From: Gastrolobium villosum
Lineage: Eukaryota > Streptophyta > Magnoliopsida > Fabales > Fabaceae
Length of the DNA: 64,000 bases
Direction: 5' to 3'
Assembly: GCA_032173675.1 (NCBI GenBank)
Contig: JAVKPL010005456.1
Span: 44,986 to 108,985, forward strand
The notes beneath the pieces were generated by a model, which was not told the DNA's origin, made no database searches, and saw only the letters and a program-made list of their open reading frames with translations. Position 1 is the stretch's first letter. The number at the start of each line of letters is the position of its first letter. The position numbers and the translations under genes were made by a program. Positions 52,497-64,000 of this stretch are shown here, one piece after another.

Positions 52497-52574
52497 TTAC
52501 TCTTAGTAATATTGAAAGGTTGGATCATAAGAGATCATGGGAAAATTAAAGTGGAACCCATGATAAAATACAAA

Positions 52575-52782
52575 GGGAAAGGTTATACTTACTACCTATT
52601 TTTCTTACTACCAAATCTTAACCGTTGATTTCCGTCAATGTAACGATTATAATTTATTACAAATTAATAATTAATTAATAAATATGACCCCATAAATTAT
52701 AATCGTTAGATTGACGGAATCAATGGTTAAGATTTGGTAATAAAAGGTATTAAAAAATTAGATAGTAAGTATAACTTATCCC
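52575..52782. mobile_element. Fold-back MITE, about 208 bp
   Basis: Arms of about 90 bp: GGTTATACTTACTACC..., TACCAAATCTTAACCGTTGA and the inverted TCAATGGTTAAGATTTGGTA...AGTAAGTATAACTT. Confidence 0.8.
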
Positions 52783-54281
52783 AAATACAAAATAGAAAAC
52801 GTGCAAAATGAAAACTTTTACCCAAAAAAAAAAAGAGAAATGTTAAGCTTCTTGAATAGCTGCAAGGCCTGTAGAAGCTTTATGGACCAAAGAGCAACTA
52901 CAACAAAAATGGAATGTAAAGGCTGTGCTTCCGCTTGGGTTGGAAAAACAATTTTTGAAATATTTTCATATTCACTAAAGTAACTAACTACATTAAAATC
53001 TAAATTCAACACAGACCTCTTTTTTCACTTAGTTTCTACTTTATTTTTATTTTTTTGTTTTATTTTTAGAAAACCATTCCTTTTAAAAGTTTTTCATTTT
53101 CTTTTCAACAAGTAAATTAACAATCATACAACTCTTCTTCACCAAGGACAGCATAGAGTTTGTTATTCTGTCTTTAGTAAATGAAATATTCAATCCTTGT
53201 TTTTTTTTTTTTTGCATTTCTCTATTCTTCCTTTTCTGCATTTTATCTGGTACACTGTAAAAGTTCCATTAGGAAAGGCATTTTTTGCAACTTGATAGAC
53301 CTTACAAATCATATTAGGTTTCTTTTAGTTTTTGTATAATAGGTCAAGCCAGAACTATAAATCAAGTCTTTGGTATGCTAATAGACCAGTATAGGCTCTA
53401 AATATTTTACATAAGCTTAGGCTATCAAAGCCAAAGTCTGGCCTAACTTGACCCATTTATACCCCTATTTGTGACCTGTGAAGAACATCAACATAGAGGA
53501 ACAACAAACTTCACAATTAAAAAGAAACATGAAACAATCAGCGACAAGTGTCTAAAATCATTTAAATGACATTGGATCCACATAAATCATTTAATCAGTG
53601 TTTAGATATTATAAGAAACTTGAAAATACAAAAAAGAAAACAAAGAAGTTGTTAATGAATATGTACAAGAAATATTCATACTCCATATATATATACATAC
53701 ATATATCTTCATTGATTTTTTTATTTAACAGTTTCCACTAATTAATTGCCAAAATAATCATTCCTGTTGTGAAATCAAATACAAATAACACCAAGAAACA
53801 ATTCAATTCCATTACCAATACAACTGTAGCTATACATTAAAAAATATTTTTTTAAAAAGGTAAACGTAAAACAACACTCCATTTTTTCAAAAGAAATAAA
53901 ATCAATAAATACAACCACACAAAAATAAACAATAAACAATTATAGTCAGCAAAGACAGAATTTTTTTTTGCAAGGTTCAAAAATGTAAATCAATTTACCC
54001 CCCAGTGGACAATATTATTACCAATGCATATTCCAAGAATATGCATATTCCGTAAAATCTTGAGAAAGAAACGAAACATCGTACCTTGTCACAGAATGGC
54101 TGGTTTCCGAGTGGCGAGTGCGAATAAATAAAAAGGTTAGAATAAAACCCTAAGTGGAAAAAATGAAAGAAGAAGAATGAGAAATTAAGAAGAAAGCAGT
54201 TGGTTATCTGGTCATACACGCAAAGCAGCTCCAAATCTTCGTCTATTATCACTGTTACAATTTTAGCTAGGGCCAACTTAC
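52783..54281. other. Intergenic, no gene seen
   Basis: AT-rich. 54060-54280 read on the minus strand resembles a 5' UTR with a GT donor, but no coding exon follows. Confidence 0.35.
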
Positions 54282-54282
54282 A

Positions 54283-54714
54283 TTTTTTTTTTGATACAAA
54301 GGAAAGATAGAACATAAAACTACAAATTACAGAGTCGTGGGCTACAAACGCCCATGGAGTCTCTTGCAATCAGAATTTTGTAATCAGAATGAGGTTCTTC
54401 TAGGAAGTGAGTTTCCCAATCGTGAAAGTTCCGAGCATGGTTTGCAAGCCAGTCTGCGAGCATGTTGCCTTCCCTGAAGGTGTGGGAAATCGAAATGTCC
54501 CAACTCCTATTCAGAAGCTCCCTAGTTTTGTTTATGATTGAAGGCATGGGATGATGGCCTTGGCAACCACTAGTGATAAGATTGAAAGCCAGCAAGGAGT
54601 CCCCTTCAATCCAAATATTCCTGTGGCCTGTGCTCCAAGCCATCTTTATTCCCTCTAGAAATCCTCTCAACTCAGCAATGAGGGAATTCCCTTGACCAAG
54701 ATTGCAGCAGAAAT
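54283..54714 (-). pseudogene. 5'-truncated LINE fragment: RNase H domain and poly(A) tail
   Basis: On the minus strand: NSLIAELRGFLEGIKMAWS, then WIEGDSLLAFNLI, then HTFREGNMLADWLANHARN, a stop near 54320, and a short 3' end with an A10 tract at 54283-54292. These are the Glu, Asp and Asp motifs of the plant non-LTR RNase H family (RVT_3). The first strand, with the first catalytic Asp, is missing. Upstream sequence is unrelated (GGCCCTACCTAAGTATAACA, also found in the tandem units), so the fragment is truncated there. Confidence 0.7.
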
Positions 54715-54719
54715 AATTA

Positions 54720-55338
54720 TATATAATAAATAAAATTTGTTGAAATGTAGTTGGAGCCCAGGCCCTACCTAAGTATAACATGGCTACGCCACTGTCACTG
54801 GACTGTTTGTCTATTACAACCAACAAATATTTGCGGGAATTTTAAAATGCCAAGCACCTCTTATTTATAGACTTTTTCTCTCTCTTTTCGATTAGCATGT
54901 GCTATTTTGATTTCTTTTCTTGGGTACTATGAGGGATGCCTCTACATGGAGGATAAAAAGCAATGTAATGATAACGCTAACACCTTTTTCTTTTGTAAGA
55001 AAAAAATCTAGATTATTATTACCAGAAAAGAAAATATAGAATATTAGGATTCAATCATGTTTAAGTTTTCATCTTAGATGATGTTTTCAATACTGAATAT
55101 CAAACTGGAGATAGAGTTATTTTTAGTTATCCCAAAACAACTTGAATGTACAGTTGATTCTTATGATAAAAATTAATATAACCTCAAGATAAATTAAGAT
55201 TACAAAAATTCATTTCTCCTAACTTCAAAACTATATTATATTGATTGGTTCTTATGATAATATATAGTAGTAATCTTATAGGATTGGAATGTTGTGTGGG
55301 TTTATTATATGAGAACCCTTGAGAATATGAACTTTGAT

Positions 55339-55340
<2 letters not shown>
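54720..55340. other. Intergenic, no gene seen
   Basis: AT-rich. 55105-55150 holds a half fold-back end (GGAGATAGAGTTATTTTTAG). Confidence 0.4.

Positions 55341-55369
<29 letters not shown>
55341..55369. repeat. (TA)n microsatellite
   Basis: About 14 TA units. Confidence 0.9.
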
Positions 55370-55375
<6 letters not shown>

Positions 55376-55409
55376 ATATCATGAAAAGTTCAATTTCTTC
55401 TTTTATTAT

Positions 55410-55483
55410 ATTGCCTACCTTGTGTGACTTGTAGCCTTGTATTTTTTTCTTCTTTTTCATAAATACAACATGATGTTCATTTA
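55410..55483. repeat. Fragment of the receptor-kinase upstream region
   Basis: Matches 9937-10003 (TGTGACTTG-AGCCTTGTAT ... ATGATGTTCATTTAA), which lies about 100 bp before exon 2. The match stops where the MULE end begins. Confidence 0.7.
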
Positions 55484-55839
55484 AGAGTAAATACACATTT
55501 GGTTCCCTGACAAAAAACATGGTCCCCTTATTGGTCCCTAACAAAATATAGCCTGGAAGTCACCAACAAAGACAAAGAGGTCACACGTTAGTCTTTCCGT
55601 TACTCATAATCCGATGGCGTCACTAACAGAGCTGATGTGTAACGTTAGTAAGGCAACTCACCTTCCACGTTGGACTAGAAATGTCATCGTATGGAGGACA
55701 ACCTCCACGTTGCTGCAGAAACCAATTGAATGTAGTATGCTTTCCCCCTCAATATCTCCCTATCAATGTCGTGATTATTTTGTGCGTTTAGGAGATGAAT
55801 GTTTCTTCTGGGATGGGGAGCTGAAGCCCTTGTAGTTCA

Positions 55840-56478
55840 ATTGAGACTAGAAGCCAAAGAAGGAATGCTGCTCCAAGGTATAAATGTGGGAGGCACATTG
55901 TTGTGTACACCTCCAAAACTGATAGAAACTCAAATAGAGCATTTTTTTGGTATCCCAATTTCAAGGTGAGCTTTTTTTCCAGTTAGGTTCATATGTTCTT
56001 TGTTTAAGTTGAATTTTATTATGAGTTTTTTTGCATTTGGTGTTAGGAAAAGAAGCCACACTATGATTTTTTTAGATGGGTGGATGATCCTACAAATGAT
56101 ACGATGGAGCTTGAAGATTGGAGAATTAATAAGCTGGAGTTGAATGTAGCTGAAATGGAATTCAAGTTGAACTATGTGGACATGAAGCTAAATGATGAAT
56201 TGCAGCTGAAGGTGAATGACAAGCAAAAGAAGATTAATGAGCACCAGATAAAGATTAACGAACTATCAATGAAGATGCTTGGAGAGTTTGATAGGGTGGA
56301 GAAGGAAATTAAGCATGTGGGTAGGTGTGCAAGGGTGTTTGCTGGATCCATTATTGTTGTGTTCGTAGTATGTATATATCTTAGAAGTAGGTTAGAATTA
56401 AAAAAAAAAAGTGTAGTACTGTTGAGATTGTTGGTGTATGTACTATTACATGTTGTATTGATTTTGAAATGCAAATAA
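55840..56478 (+). pseudogene. GRF-type zinc-finger, coiled-coil, membrane protein of the MULE
   Basis: Two exons joined by a GT-AG intron: about 55840-55966 and 56047-56478. Exon 1 encodes APRYKCGRHIVVYTSKTDRN and ends FFWYPNFK. Exon 2 encodes EKKPHYDFFRWVDDPTNDTM, then a coiled coil (about 56120-56310), then a hydrophobic segment (FAGSIIVVFVVCIYL) and basic tail. GRF fingers use four Cys; here three of the four positions are Tyr, so zinc binding is unlikely. The frame is otherwise open. Function of these MULE-carried proteins is unknown. Confidence 0.55.
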
Positions 56479-57243
56479 TTGTAATGGAAGGACCAATGTT
56501 GAAATGTAAATAATTTTCATTCATGAAATGTATATTTATAAATGATGTACTTGACCTTATGTTTATTGGCACAAAGTTCACTATAATACGAAGTAAGGAA
56601 GAAAAATGGAAAAATGTATCAACATTAATCTGAGATTGAAAAAAAGTCATAAATTCCAATGAGGGTCACATAATTGGGTGAAGGTGAAAAGTAGAATGAC
56701 AAGTGAAAGAATAACAATTCAGCAGAACTAACTAAGTATCTAACTAAGTATCTAATTGAGTATTGTGATGGATAGTTCTCATATGTGGAAATCTAATAGT
56801 GTGAAGTATGTAGAAATTAAGTATCTAACTAAGTACTGAAATTGTTGGTGTATAACTAACTTATGGTCATTCTTGTGTGGAAATTTAATGGTGTGAAGTA
56901 TTCAAAAATTAATTAGGGACTAAAAAAGGCCCTGATAAATTTATTAAGGACCAAATTGGATCTATACGTACAAAACAAAGGACTTAAATGGTCCCGACAC
57001 AAATTGTTGATGATTTATAAGGGAAATACATTGTTGAGAGATGAAGCTGCAATGATGCTCCTGATGTCACACATATGATACAGCACATACATTATATATA
57101 CCACAGATGATAGATATAAAGCATGTATCAGAAGAAGTGCTCATGACATACAGTGTGGACCAATATTCAAGAAATGCACATGACAGACAGAAGTGAAGAT
57201 GATCAACTGATAAGCAGACATCTTTCATTCATTCCCACATGGC

Positions 57244-57640
57244 CTAATTACAACTTACAAGTACTAACCATGGCCAATAACAAAGGTATACAAAAAAGTC
57301 TAATGACATATTTCCACATGGTCAATACCAAGGTGTTCAAAAAACCTGACCTAATTACAAGTACTAACCATGGCCAATACCAAAGGTTTACAAAAAAAGC
57401 CTAATGACATATTTCCATGGGGCCAATACCAAAGTGTTCCAAAAACTTGGCCTATTTACAAGTACTAACCATGGCCAATACAAAAGGTTTACAAAAAAAG
57501 CCTAATGACATATTTCCAGAGGGCCAATACCAAAGTGTTCAAAAAAATGGCCTAATTACAAATACTAATCATGGCCAATACCAAAGGTATACAAAAAGGC
57601 CTAATTACATATCAAAGGTATAGAAAAATGGCCTAATGAC
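57244..57640. repeat. About four tandem copies of a 100-bp repeat
   Basis: AAGTACTAACCATGGCCAAT recurs near 57259, 57359, 57459 and 57561. Each unit also carries CCTAATGACATATTTCC. ORFs at 57153-57623 are repeat products. Confidence 0.9.
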
Positions 57641-57657
57641 ATTGATTACACAATATT

Positions 57658-59115
57658 TCATTCATTTTGTGGGGCTGGCCTAGGAGGCTTGAATTCTGGT
57701 GTAGACATGAAGCTCATGAATCTGGCCCTGGTGCCACTGGTTGCTGCAATGATTGTCTCATTGGACACCACCTTAGTAGGATTTGATAGAGCCGGGCTAC
57801 TGCCTATTGATGGTCCTGAACTTGGTGGAGCTGGTGTTGTTGCATGCTGGCTACTTGTTTCTGGTACAGGGCATCCTTGAGTCATTAATATTTCTTCCTC
57901 TGGCCTTGATTGAATATTTACATTAACTCTTTTTTTTTGACTTTGAAGGAGCTGCAGGTCCCTTAAATGTCTTCGGATAATGACCAGTCTGACTACATTT
58001 GGAGCACTTAACTGTTAAGTCTTTTTCAATTTCTTGTTACTCTTCATAAGCTCTTCAGTAGGATCCTTTTTGTGATATGTTTTTGGATGTCCAGTTGGCC
58101 TTTTCAGGTGTGGGGGCAGTGGTTTAGGTACATCACATGAGGGGTAATACTGTTGAGAGTTGACTAGGTTGAGTGTGTGTTCATAAATGGCATGCAAAGC
58201 ATCGACTATGAGCTGCTGATGAACATGATTTTCTACAGGTTCATTCTTGTGAGCAATGGCAGTAATGGCATATTCACATGGCAATCCAGTCAATTGCCAA
58301 ACATTACAACTACAAGACTGATTAGTTAAGTTCACCCCAACCCTTTGACCCCTTGCAAAGACTTCATAAACATCTTGGACTATGTTCCCAGTCCATGTAA
58401 ATGTCCAAGAATTGCTAGCAACCTTCAAATGGTCCATCCTTTTCTGTTGTGTAGGTGCAATCTTGCCCCTAAATCTTTGCAAAATCCTCTTGTGTGCTTT
58501 CATCCTTCTCATTATATAACATCTCAATCCCTCACACAAACTCATGACAGGTTTGGACCTATAATTCACAATCTTTGAATTCCACAACTCAGCCATGTTA
58601 TTTGTGATGTTGTCACACTTTGGCCAGTCACTATAATATACCTTAACCTAACAACAAGGATCTATATTATCAAGATACTCCCAAGCTTGTTCATTCAAGG
58701 ATTTCAGCCTTTGCATAACCTTCTGAAATTGGGGGACAGTTGTGCATCTAGCACATTCCCACATAACTCCCCTAGTCTCTTTGTCCTTCCATTGCTTGGT
58801 GAAGTTCTTCCACACATGTTGGACACAAAATCTATGATGTGCACCAGACATAATCTCTTTCAAAGCTAGAAGTAAACCCTGTAGGTGAAAATGAAATTGA
58901 TTGTTATATATGAATCAGTAGAAATAATTTTAAAAAATATAAACTCATAAACCATGAACTGGTACCTTTTGTTGATTTGATATGAAGTTCCAACCATAAA
59001 CTCCATGGTCCCCTAAGTCTTCTTGCAATAAGGACAGAAACCACTTTCAGTTCTCCTTTATCTCACTGTCAACCACGACAAAGGCAATTACATAAAATTT
59101 CTTATTTGCATTATA
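57658..59115 (-). pseudogene. MULE transposase, C-terminal half, decayed
   Basis: Minus strand. Exon about 59115-58969 (ANKKFYVIAFVVVDSEIKEN, a stop, WNFISNQQK), intron with ctacag acceptor at 58880, then GLLLALKEIMSGAHHRFCVQ, CARCTTVPQFQKVMQRLKSL, a TAG at 58648-58650, and an open part 58596-58015 (MAELWNSKIVNYRSKPVMSL...). The SWIM zinc finger reads CSCNVWQLTGLPCEYAITAI, with Tyr where the family has His. A frameshift near 58020 leads into a zinc-knuckle frame (KCSKCSQTGHYPKTF) whose last Cys is Phe. The Pro/Ser-rich tail ends near 57658. The N-terminal DDE part upstream is missing. Not functional. Confidence 0.8.
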
Positions 59116-59149
59116 ACACCTCACATAATTGAAAATGCATTATTATGAT

Positions 59150-61200
59150 TGAATTGTGGATTAGAGGGCTTAATTGGTGAAAATCTTAAGTTTCGGATGA
59201 AAATGCACTCGAAGGGCAAAAATAATAATTTGATAATTTTTGAACCCTAAAATCATGAAATGATATAATTAGACAATATTTGGTGAAAATAATGTTAGAA
59301 TTGGATATAGAATGAAATTTGGAAGTGGTCAGGCATTTTTCTGAAAAATTGTTGAATAGTGATTTTTTGCGGATGAAGTATCGCAGTATAATTTTACAGA
59401 GAGACTCAAAAATCATATAAATATTCTGGTAATAGATATATGTTGAAATAAATGTTTAGAACCAAGAAAAATAATTATTTGAATTATTTAGTGATGTTTT
59501 TGGGAAAATACAATGAGTTTGTGAATAGGATAAAAATGGAATTATGCAAGAAATTCCTGGATCTTTTTAACACTATATTGTGACATTATTAAACTATTAT
59601 AGTGCATTTTGAATTTATGAAAATATCTAATTCTTGAAATCAATTGAGATTTAAAGAAGATTAATTAAATAAATTGAATATAGATATTTTAGAAACTTTT
59701 GTAAAGAGCCAAAAAAAGGTGGCTATTTCTAATTGGTCTTGAAATTAGCCTTAAAAGCTTGTCTTCTTTCTTTATTCTAGTGTGATTGCCGAAACCTCCA
59801 TGGATGGAAAAGCTTGATTTTGAACTTTTTATTTTTACACTGAATCAAGAAAATTACAACATGAAAAATACCCGCAATCTCTTGGTGATCAAAAATCCTA
59901 AAAGAATTTCTTGAAAAAGTTAGTGTGTGGGAAGATCTAAGAGCTTGAAGATGGCAGTTTCTTGGTGTTAGTGTAGCCACTGTTGGTTGTTTTTGTTTGG
60001 AAGCTTGTATATTGATCTTTGGAAGCCTAAAAACCTGTTGGTGGTAAGATTTCTCAATTTCACTAAGTGTTTCCTGTGGATCAAAATTTTGGACATAATA
60101 TGATGTGTATGTTGGTGAAAATGGTTAGAGAGGTTTTATGGCTATGTTCATTTGGAATTTATTGTTTGTATGGATAAATAATCGGTGGAAATACAATAAA
60201 ACTTTAAGTGATTTTGGTTCCAACACTTAGTCAAATTTTCAAGGATGTAAAAATGGTGATTTGTGAAGGAAGTATTTGATGGATGATTTAATTGATTGGT
60301 GGTTGTTTGAATTATTACTTATGGAGTTTTATAAGAGTTTTAAGCTTATGAATTGTTGAAAATTACCTTGGTTACATTATATACCAATTCGGCCATATTT
60401 GAAAATATTAAGAAAAATGATGTAATTTATGTTGTGGCTTGATGGAAGGTGTGTGAATGTGTTGGTGATTTGATTGTTAAGATTGTTTAAGTGATGATAT
60501 TGGTTTGTTGAAGTTAAAACACAATTGGTTATACTGAGTTTAATGACCGTTAGCTAGATTTTTTCTGAAAGTTGTTGTTTATGTTTGCTTGTGTATTCTC
60601 AAGCATGTGATTGATCATATTGCGGTATGATCATTGTAGGTCGACTCTTTTTGATCCAATCTTGGAGAATTAAGCTTTGAAAGCTTCTATCTTTTGGTTT
60701 GTGAACTTGGTTGTGGAACTTTTTACAGGTAAACTTTGGTGTGTCATGGGGTTAGTCCCTTTATATGCTCCGCCATGTCCTTTGAAAATGGTTGGATTTG
60801 TGATCTTTGATAATGTGTGATAGAGTATGATCATGCATTTTTACCTCATGTTTGACATGTTGTTTTACATGCGTTTTGGCATGATGTCTGGTATATGTTT
60901 TGATATACTAGTATCTGGTATATATATGTTTTGATATACTATTATCTTTGGCCGGTAGATAGATTTATAGTAGTTCCACTGGATTGGTCTCCGTGGAGAG
61001 TTGCAGTCGGATTTTTCCGTAGTGCTAGCTGTCTTCGTTTTGGAAGCAGTACTAAGAATGTCTCCGGAGTTATGGGTGGTAGTCGTATATAATATTCTTG
61101 TTTGGATGTTCTTGGTTTGTTTGTGTTGTGATTGTTGTAATTTTGTAGTTATATTGTTCATATATTTATCATTGCATGTACATTGAGTGAGCCATTAATG
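59150..61200 (+). repeat. Diverged Tekay-like LTR (solo or fragment)
   Basis: No ORF. It shares landmarks, in order, with the LTR at 1-2289: ...GGTAAACTTTGGTGTGTC, CGCCATGTCCTTTGAAAATG, then TTTGGCCGGTAGATAG (compare GGTAAGCTTTCGTGTCC, CACCATGTCCCATGGGGATG, TCTGGCCAGTAGATTT). It lacks the TATCCGGATA array. Boundaries are uncertain and no internal domain adjoins it. Confidence 0.45.
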
Positions 61201-61715
61201 AAACAACCCTCCAGGACCTGTGATAAAACCCAACGAGTACATATGATCAACGGATTGTACATAATGAAAGGGTGAGAGGATTGGATAAGAAAATGATCAA
61301 AAAGACCCATGAATGAAATTCTGGTGGCAGAAGGTAAATCAAGAATTACTCTCTTCGTTGGAACCTTGAAGTCAAATGATTATTGGTAGAATTTTTCCTT
61401 TATAAAATTAAAGCTAACGATTATACCAAAAACAAAAAAAAAAAAAATTAAAGCTAACGAGTACATATGATCTGGTTTCTGGCTACTTGCCTTTCCACTT
61501 GTAAAATGTGTTCAAAAGTTATTTAAAGAGATTTCCGATTTTTGAAATTGTTTATATAAAGGATTGCCCTTGTTTGCTAACCATGGTATTGCTTAAACTT
61601 AAAGTGCTTGTGACTAAACATTCAGTTATATTTTCTTAAACGTTTGAAATTGAATTGGCCCGTTTAACTATAAGGTTGGTTAAATACCGGACTCGGTACT
61701 GTTCTTTTGGGAAAT
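61201..61715. other. Intergenic, no gene seen
   Basis: AT-rich. A small direct repeat (AAATTAAAGCTAACGA) lies at about 61407 and 61446. Confidence 0.4.
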
Positions 61716-61913
61716 GGATCCTCTCATGTGGAAAAAATACATGATATGGTCATGTGAAAAGATCACAACCATACAAAGGTAAATCAACGGCTATGATTTC
61801 ATAACTACCTATTTTAACATTTTTTCTCTCTCCTTCTTTATTACCATTGATCCACCTTTGTATGGTTATGATTTTCCACATGATATGATCATTTGAATTT
61901 TCACCTAGGATCC
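61716..61913. mobile_element. Fold-back MITE, about 198 bp
   Basis: Ends GGATCCTCTCATGTGG... and ...CACCTAGGATCC are inverted. Arms of about 70 bp include CATACAAAGGTAAATCAA and TTGATCCACCTTTGTATG. Confidence 0.75.
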
Positions 61914-63626
61914 AGATCCGTTCTTTTGTATTCAGAGTTTATTTTGTATTAAAACAGTTTATTATCAAAATTTAACCGGAAGAGTTTTTCGAAAAATAAA
62001 AGTTTTCTTTTGAAATTAGACATGCACTTTTTTATCTGTTAATCTTTTTTTAATGATTTAAATTATAAAAAAAGGGTTTGTTTGTGTGTAACCAGAGGTC
62101 TTTATTTGGATATTTGGACGAATTTTTGGAAATCTTTAGTTAGGCTTAGAACTAGACGAGTTAGACATTTGGATTGGGCTATTAGTTAGGTGTTAATTTT
62201 GTGAGGAGTTATTTTTAGGGTAAATTATACTTCATCTTCACGTGGTTTATTTTATTATTTTTTTGCCGCTAAATTCTTTTTGAAGTTCGGATTAAGCCTT
62301 GTGATATGTATGTGTCTTAAAAAAAAGATTTTGTTGAATAGCCACGAATTTTTTTTATGGTTAATTAGCCTGAAATTATAGCTAATTTGATGTTATATAT
62401 GATGATTATTCACATGTAATGCTCGTGACTAACTTCATTTCTTTTTTATTTTTACTTTATTTTCTAAATAAATGAAGACTTAAATATTTATGGAAAGATT
62501 ATAATTTGCAATCAACATTCTTAAGAAATTTTATATCTAAGTTTATACATTTAATTAATTCTAAATTTGAAATATGCAACCAAGTAAGGTAGTTTTCTAT
62601 ACATTCTTAAGCCAATGGACAATGCAAGAATCAATCTAAATTTTTAAAAGCACATTTGTCAACAAAGAAAGGGACAAACACAATTATAAAATGCTTTGTT
62701 AGTGATCAAATTTATTAGTTAGCTTCACAAACTACTTGAATCCACTCACAAGCACCTTCAATTGAAAGGGATAGTCTTTTTAAGTTTTTTTATTTATTTT
62801 CAGCGGAGGAGAAGCATCTTTAATATGAGTGGTTCTTAAAATGAATTTTTTCTCCAAAAATCGATTTCGTATATTGTTAATTCTGAAGTGTTTTTCAAGT
62901 CTAACTTTAGATATTGTTGAAAGAAATTCTTATTTATATTAAAGTAAATAGTAATAAAGTAATTTACGAAATAAATATGCTTATATTAAAAGTTTTCTAT
63001 AACTTTTGATATTATTATGACTATTGGTAAAATTTATGTAATTTTATAAAAATGTACTATGCCATCAATTTTAACCAAAAGTTTTTACAGGTGAATAGTA
63101 AATTGGAGTACTCCTAATGAGCAGCATTTGGTTGGAAATCTGAAATAACAACATGAGGGTTAAAATGGGCCGAATTTAACATGTCAAAATTATTCTTACA
63201 AATAAATATGTGAGATCGACACTAAAATTGAAGAAAATTATATACTAAAAAAATATTAAAGAATTTGTTTTCAGAATAGGGTTATATTGAAAAATTTTGT
63301 TTTTAGAAACTCACAAACTACGCTATATTTTGACCAGTAATACTCTACCAAGAGTGTCTTACCGATCAGATATAATATAATTTACAAGAATTTGTAAATA
63401 AAAAGTTTGAAAATATAAGATTTTCCTTGTTTTTTAACCTTTCTTTGCCCAATACCGTCAAATTGACGAAAATTAATGGTGAATAAATTAGAAGTAAAAA
63501 TTCTCAGTAATAACTACTATAATCGGTCCCTAATTATATACACATATATCAATATTAACAAATCCTAACCCTTCTCTCGCTCTCGTTGATGTCAAAAAAC
63601 ATTCTTAATTACTATATTTGGAGTGA
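61914..63626. other. Intergenic, no gene seen
   Basis: AT-rich; no ORF of 60 codons or more and no RNA gene is supported. Confidence 0.4.
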
Positions 63627-63801
63627 GGATATTCTAACTACCAATTTTTTTTATTACCAACTTACTAGCCATCACATCACCATTGGATCAAGGAGAGGGA
63701 ATGTTAAAAAGTTTTTTGGAGAGAGAAAATATTAATCTAATGGTAATTGGATCAGGTAATTAGTAAGATGGTAGTGGAAAATTTTGGTGGTTCAATATTT
63801 T
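63627..63801. mobile_element. Fold-back MITE family M1, copy 3
   Basis: Starts GGATATTCTAACTACCAA and ends TTTTGGTGGTTCAATATTTTC. The inner order is reversed compared with copies 1 and 2, so it is in the opposite orientation. Confidence 0.7.
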
Positions 63802-64000
63802 CAGACCAATTGTATATTTGACATTTTTTTTTTTTGGTTCTTATATTATTTATTTTAAATTTAATTATTAATTTACAATCATTTTCAACTTCATCCTAAT
63901 ATCTGTCACTATCATAATACAGTGACATTAATATAAAGTTCTTGTAGTAATGCATATTTTGTCTAGCAATACGATATTACTTATTAGGAATGGATCTTTT

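Larger units (their letters stand above)
55484..59115. mobile_element. Decayed Mutator-like (MULE) region with GRF-type gene and transposase
   Basis: It starts with a MULE-like end (GTAAATACACATTTGGTTCC, followed by repeated GGTCCCT motifs). It contains a plus-strand GRF-type zinc-finger gene, a counter-motif GGGACTAAAAAAGGCC near 56912, a 100-bp tandem repeat and a minus-strand transposase cut off at about 59115. A GRF gene next to the transposase is common in plant MULEs. The right terminal repeat was not found. Confidence 0.6.

Noticed and set aside
54000..54280. First exon of a minus-strand gene with a GT donor near 54085
   Set aside because: Only UTR-like sequence is visible and no later exon follows on the minus strand.
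54283..54760. Terminal inverted repeats around the LINE fragment (GGGCCAACTTACATTT against AAATGTAGTTGGAGCCC)
   Set aside because: The match needs a gap and the fragment is explained by its poly(A) tail; probably chance.
55614..55835. 73-codon ORF in the MULE region
   Set aside because: No family recognised; it precedes the GRF exons but has no clear link to them.

Overview
The window is AT-rich eukaryotic nuclear DNA from a flowering plant, most likely a eudicot. The evidence is short exons with GT-AG introns, an LRR-malectin receptor kinase, plant-type Ty3/gypsy and Ty1/copia retrotransposons, TRIM, hAT, Mutator and fold-back elements, and long (TA)n tracts. The species cannot be named from sequence alone. 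Most of the window is transposon or repeat. The one near-complete host gene is a receptor kinase of the LRR-VIII/RFK1-like type.

Layout. 1-9703: a Ty3/gypsy chromovirus (Tekay/Del-like) with about 2.5 kb LTRs; its 5' LTR start lies left of the window. Gag-pol carries one in-frame stop straight after the integrase catalytic Glu, and the LTRs carry arrays of the palindrome TATCCGGATA. 10099-23104 (+): the receptor kinase, exon 2 to the last exon. Its reading frame is open for about 925 codons over 22 predicted exons (3-24), but exon 2 holds a stop and a 33-nt deletion. A 5.6-kb non-autonomous Tat-like gypsy element (14261-19827) sits in one intron; it has gag on the minus strand and a spliced antisense ORF on the plus strand. 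23105-29668: an orphan minus-strand last exon, a TRIM inside one copy of a duplicated segment, a Mutator-type MITE, and an orphan two-exon N-terminus of a related receptor kinase on the minus strand. 29669-35121 (-): a Ty1/copia element with an intact 1639-codon ORF, a perfect 5-bp target duplication, a 330-bp 3' LTR but only an 85-bp 5' LTR that looks like R-U5 without U3.

35122-39041: a GC-rich hAT MITE, a receptor-kinase exon relic, and a second TRIM with a hAT MITE nested in its LTR. 39042-46918: four tandem units of about 1.85 kb, each built on exon 2 and a cut exon 3 of the same receptor-kinase family, with an internal 54-bp minisatellite and a long-arm hairpin. 46919-55480: intergenic DNA with several MITEs and a 5'-truncated LINE RNase H fragment. 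55484-59115: a decayed Mutator-like (MULE) region with a GRF-type zinc-finger ORF and a minus-strand transposase whose zinc-binding residues have been lost. 59150-61200: a diverged Tekay-like LTR. 61200-64000: intergenic DNA with two fold-back MITEs.

How it fits together. The locus appears to be a receptor-kinase cluster whose 5' ends have been copied repeatedly and then broken up by transposons. No operon-like or defence-island system is visible. The most informative observations are the U3-less copia copy, the palindrome-array LTR, the Tat element with antisense gene, and the receptor-kinase exon-2 macrosatellite.
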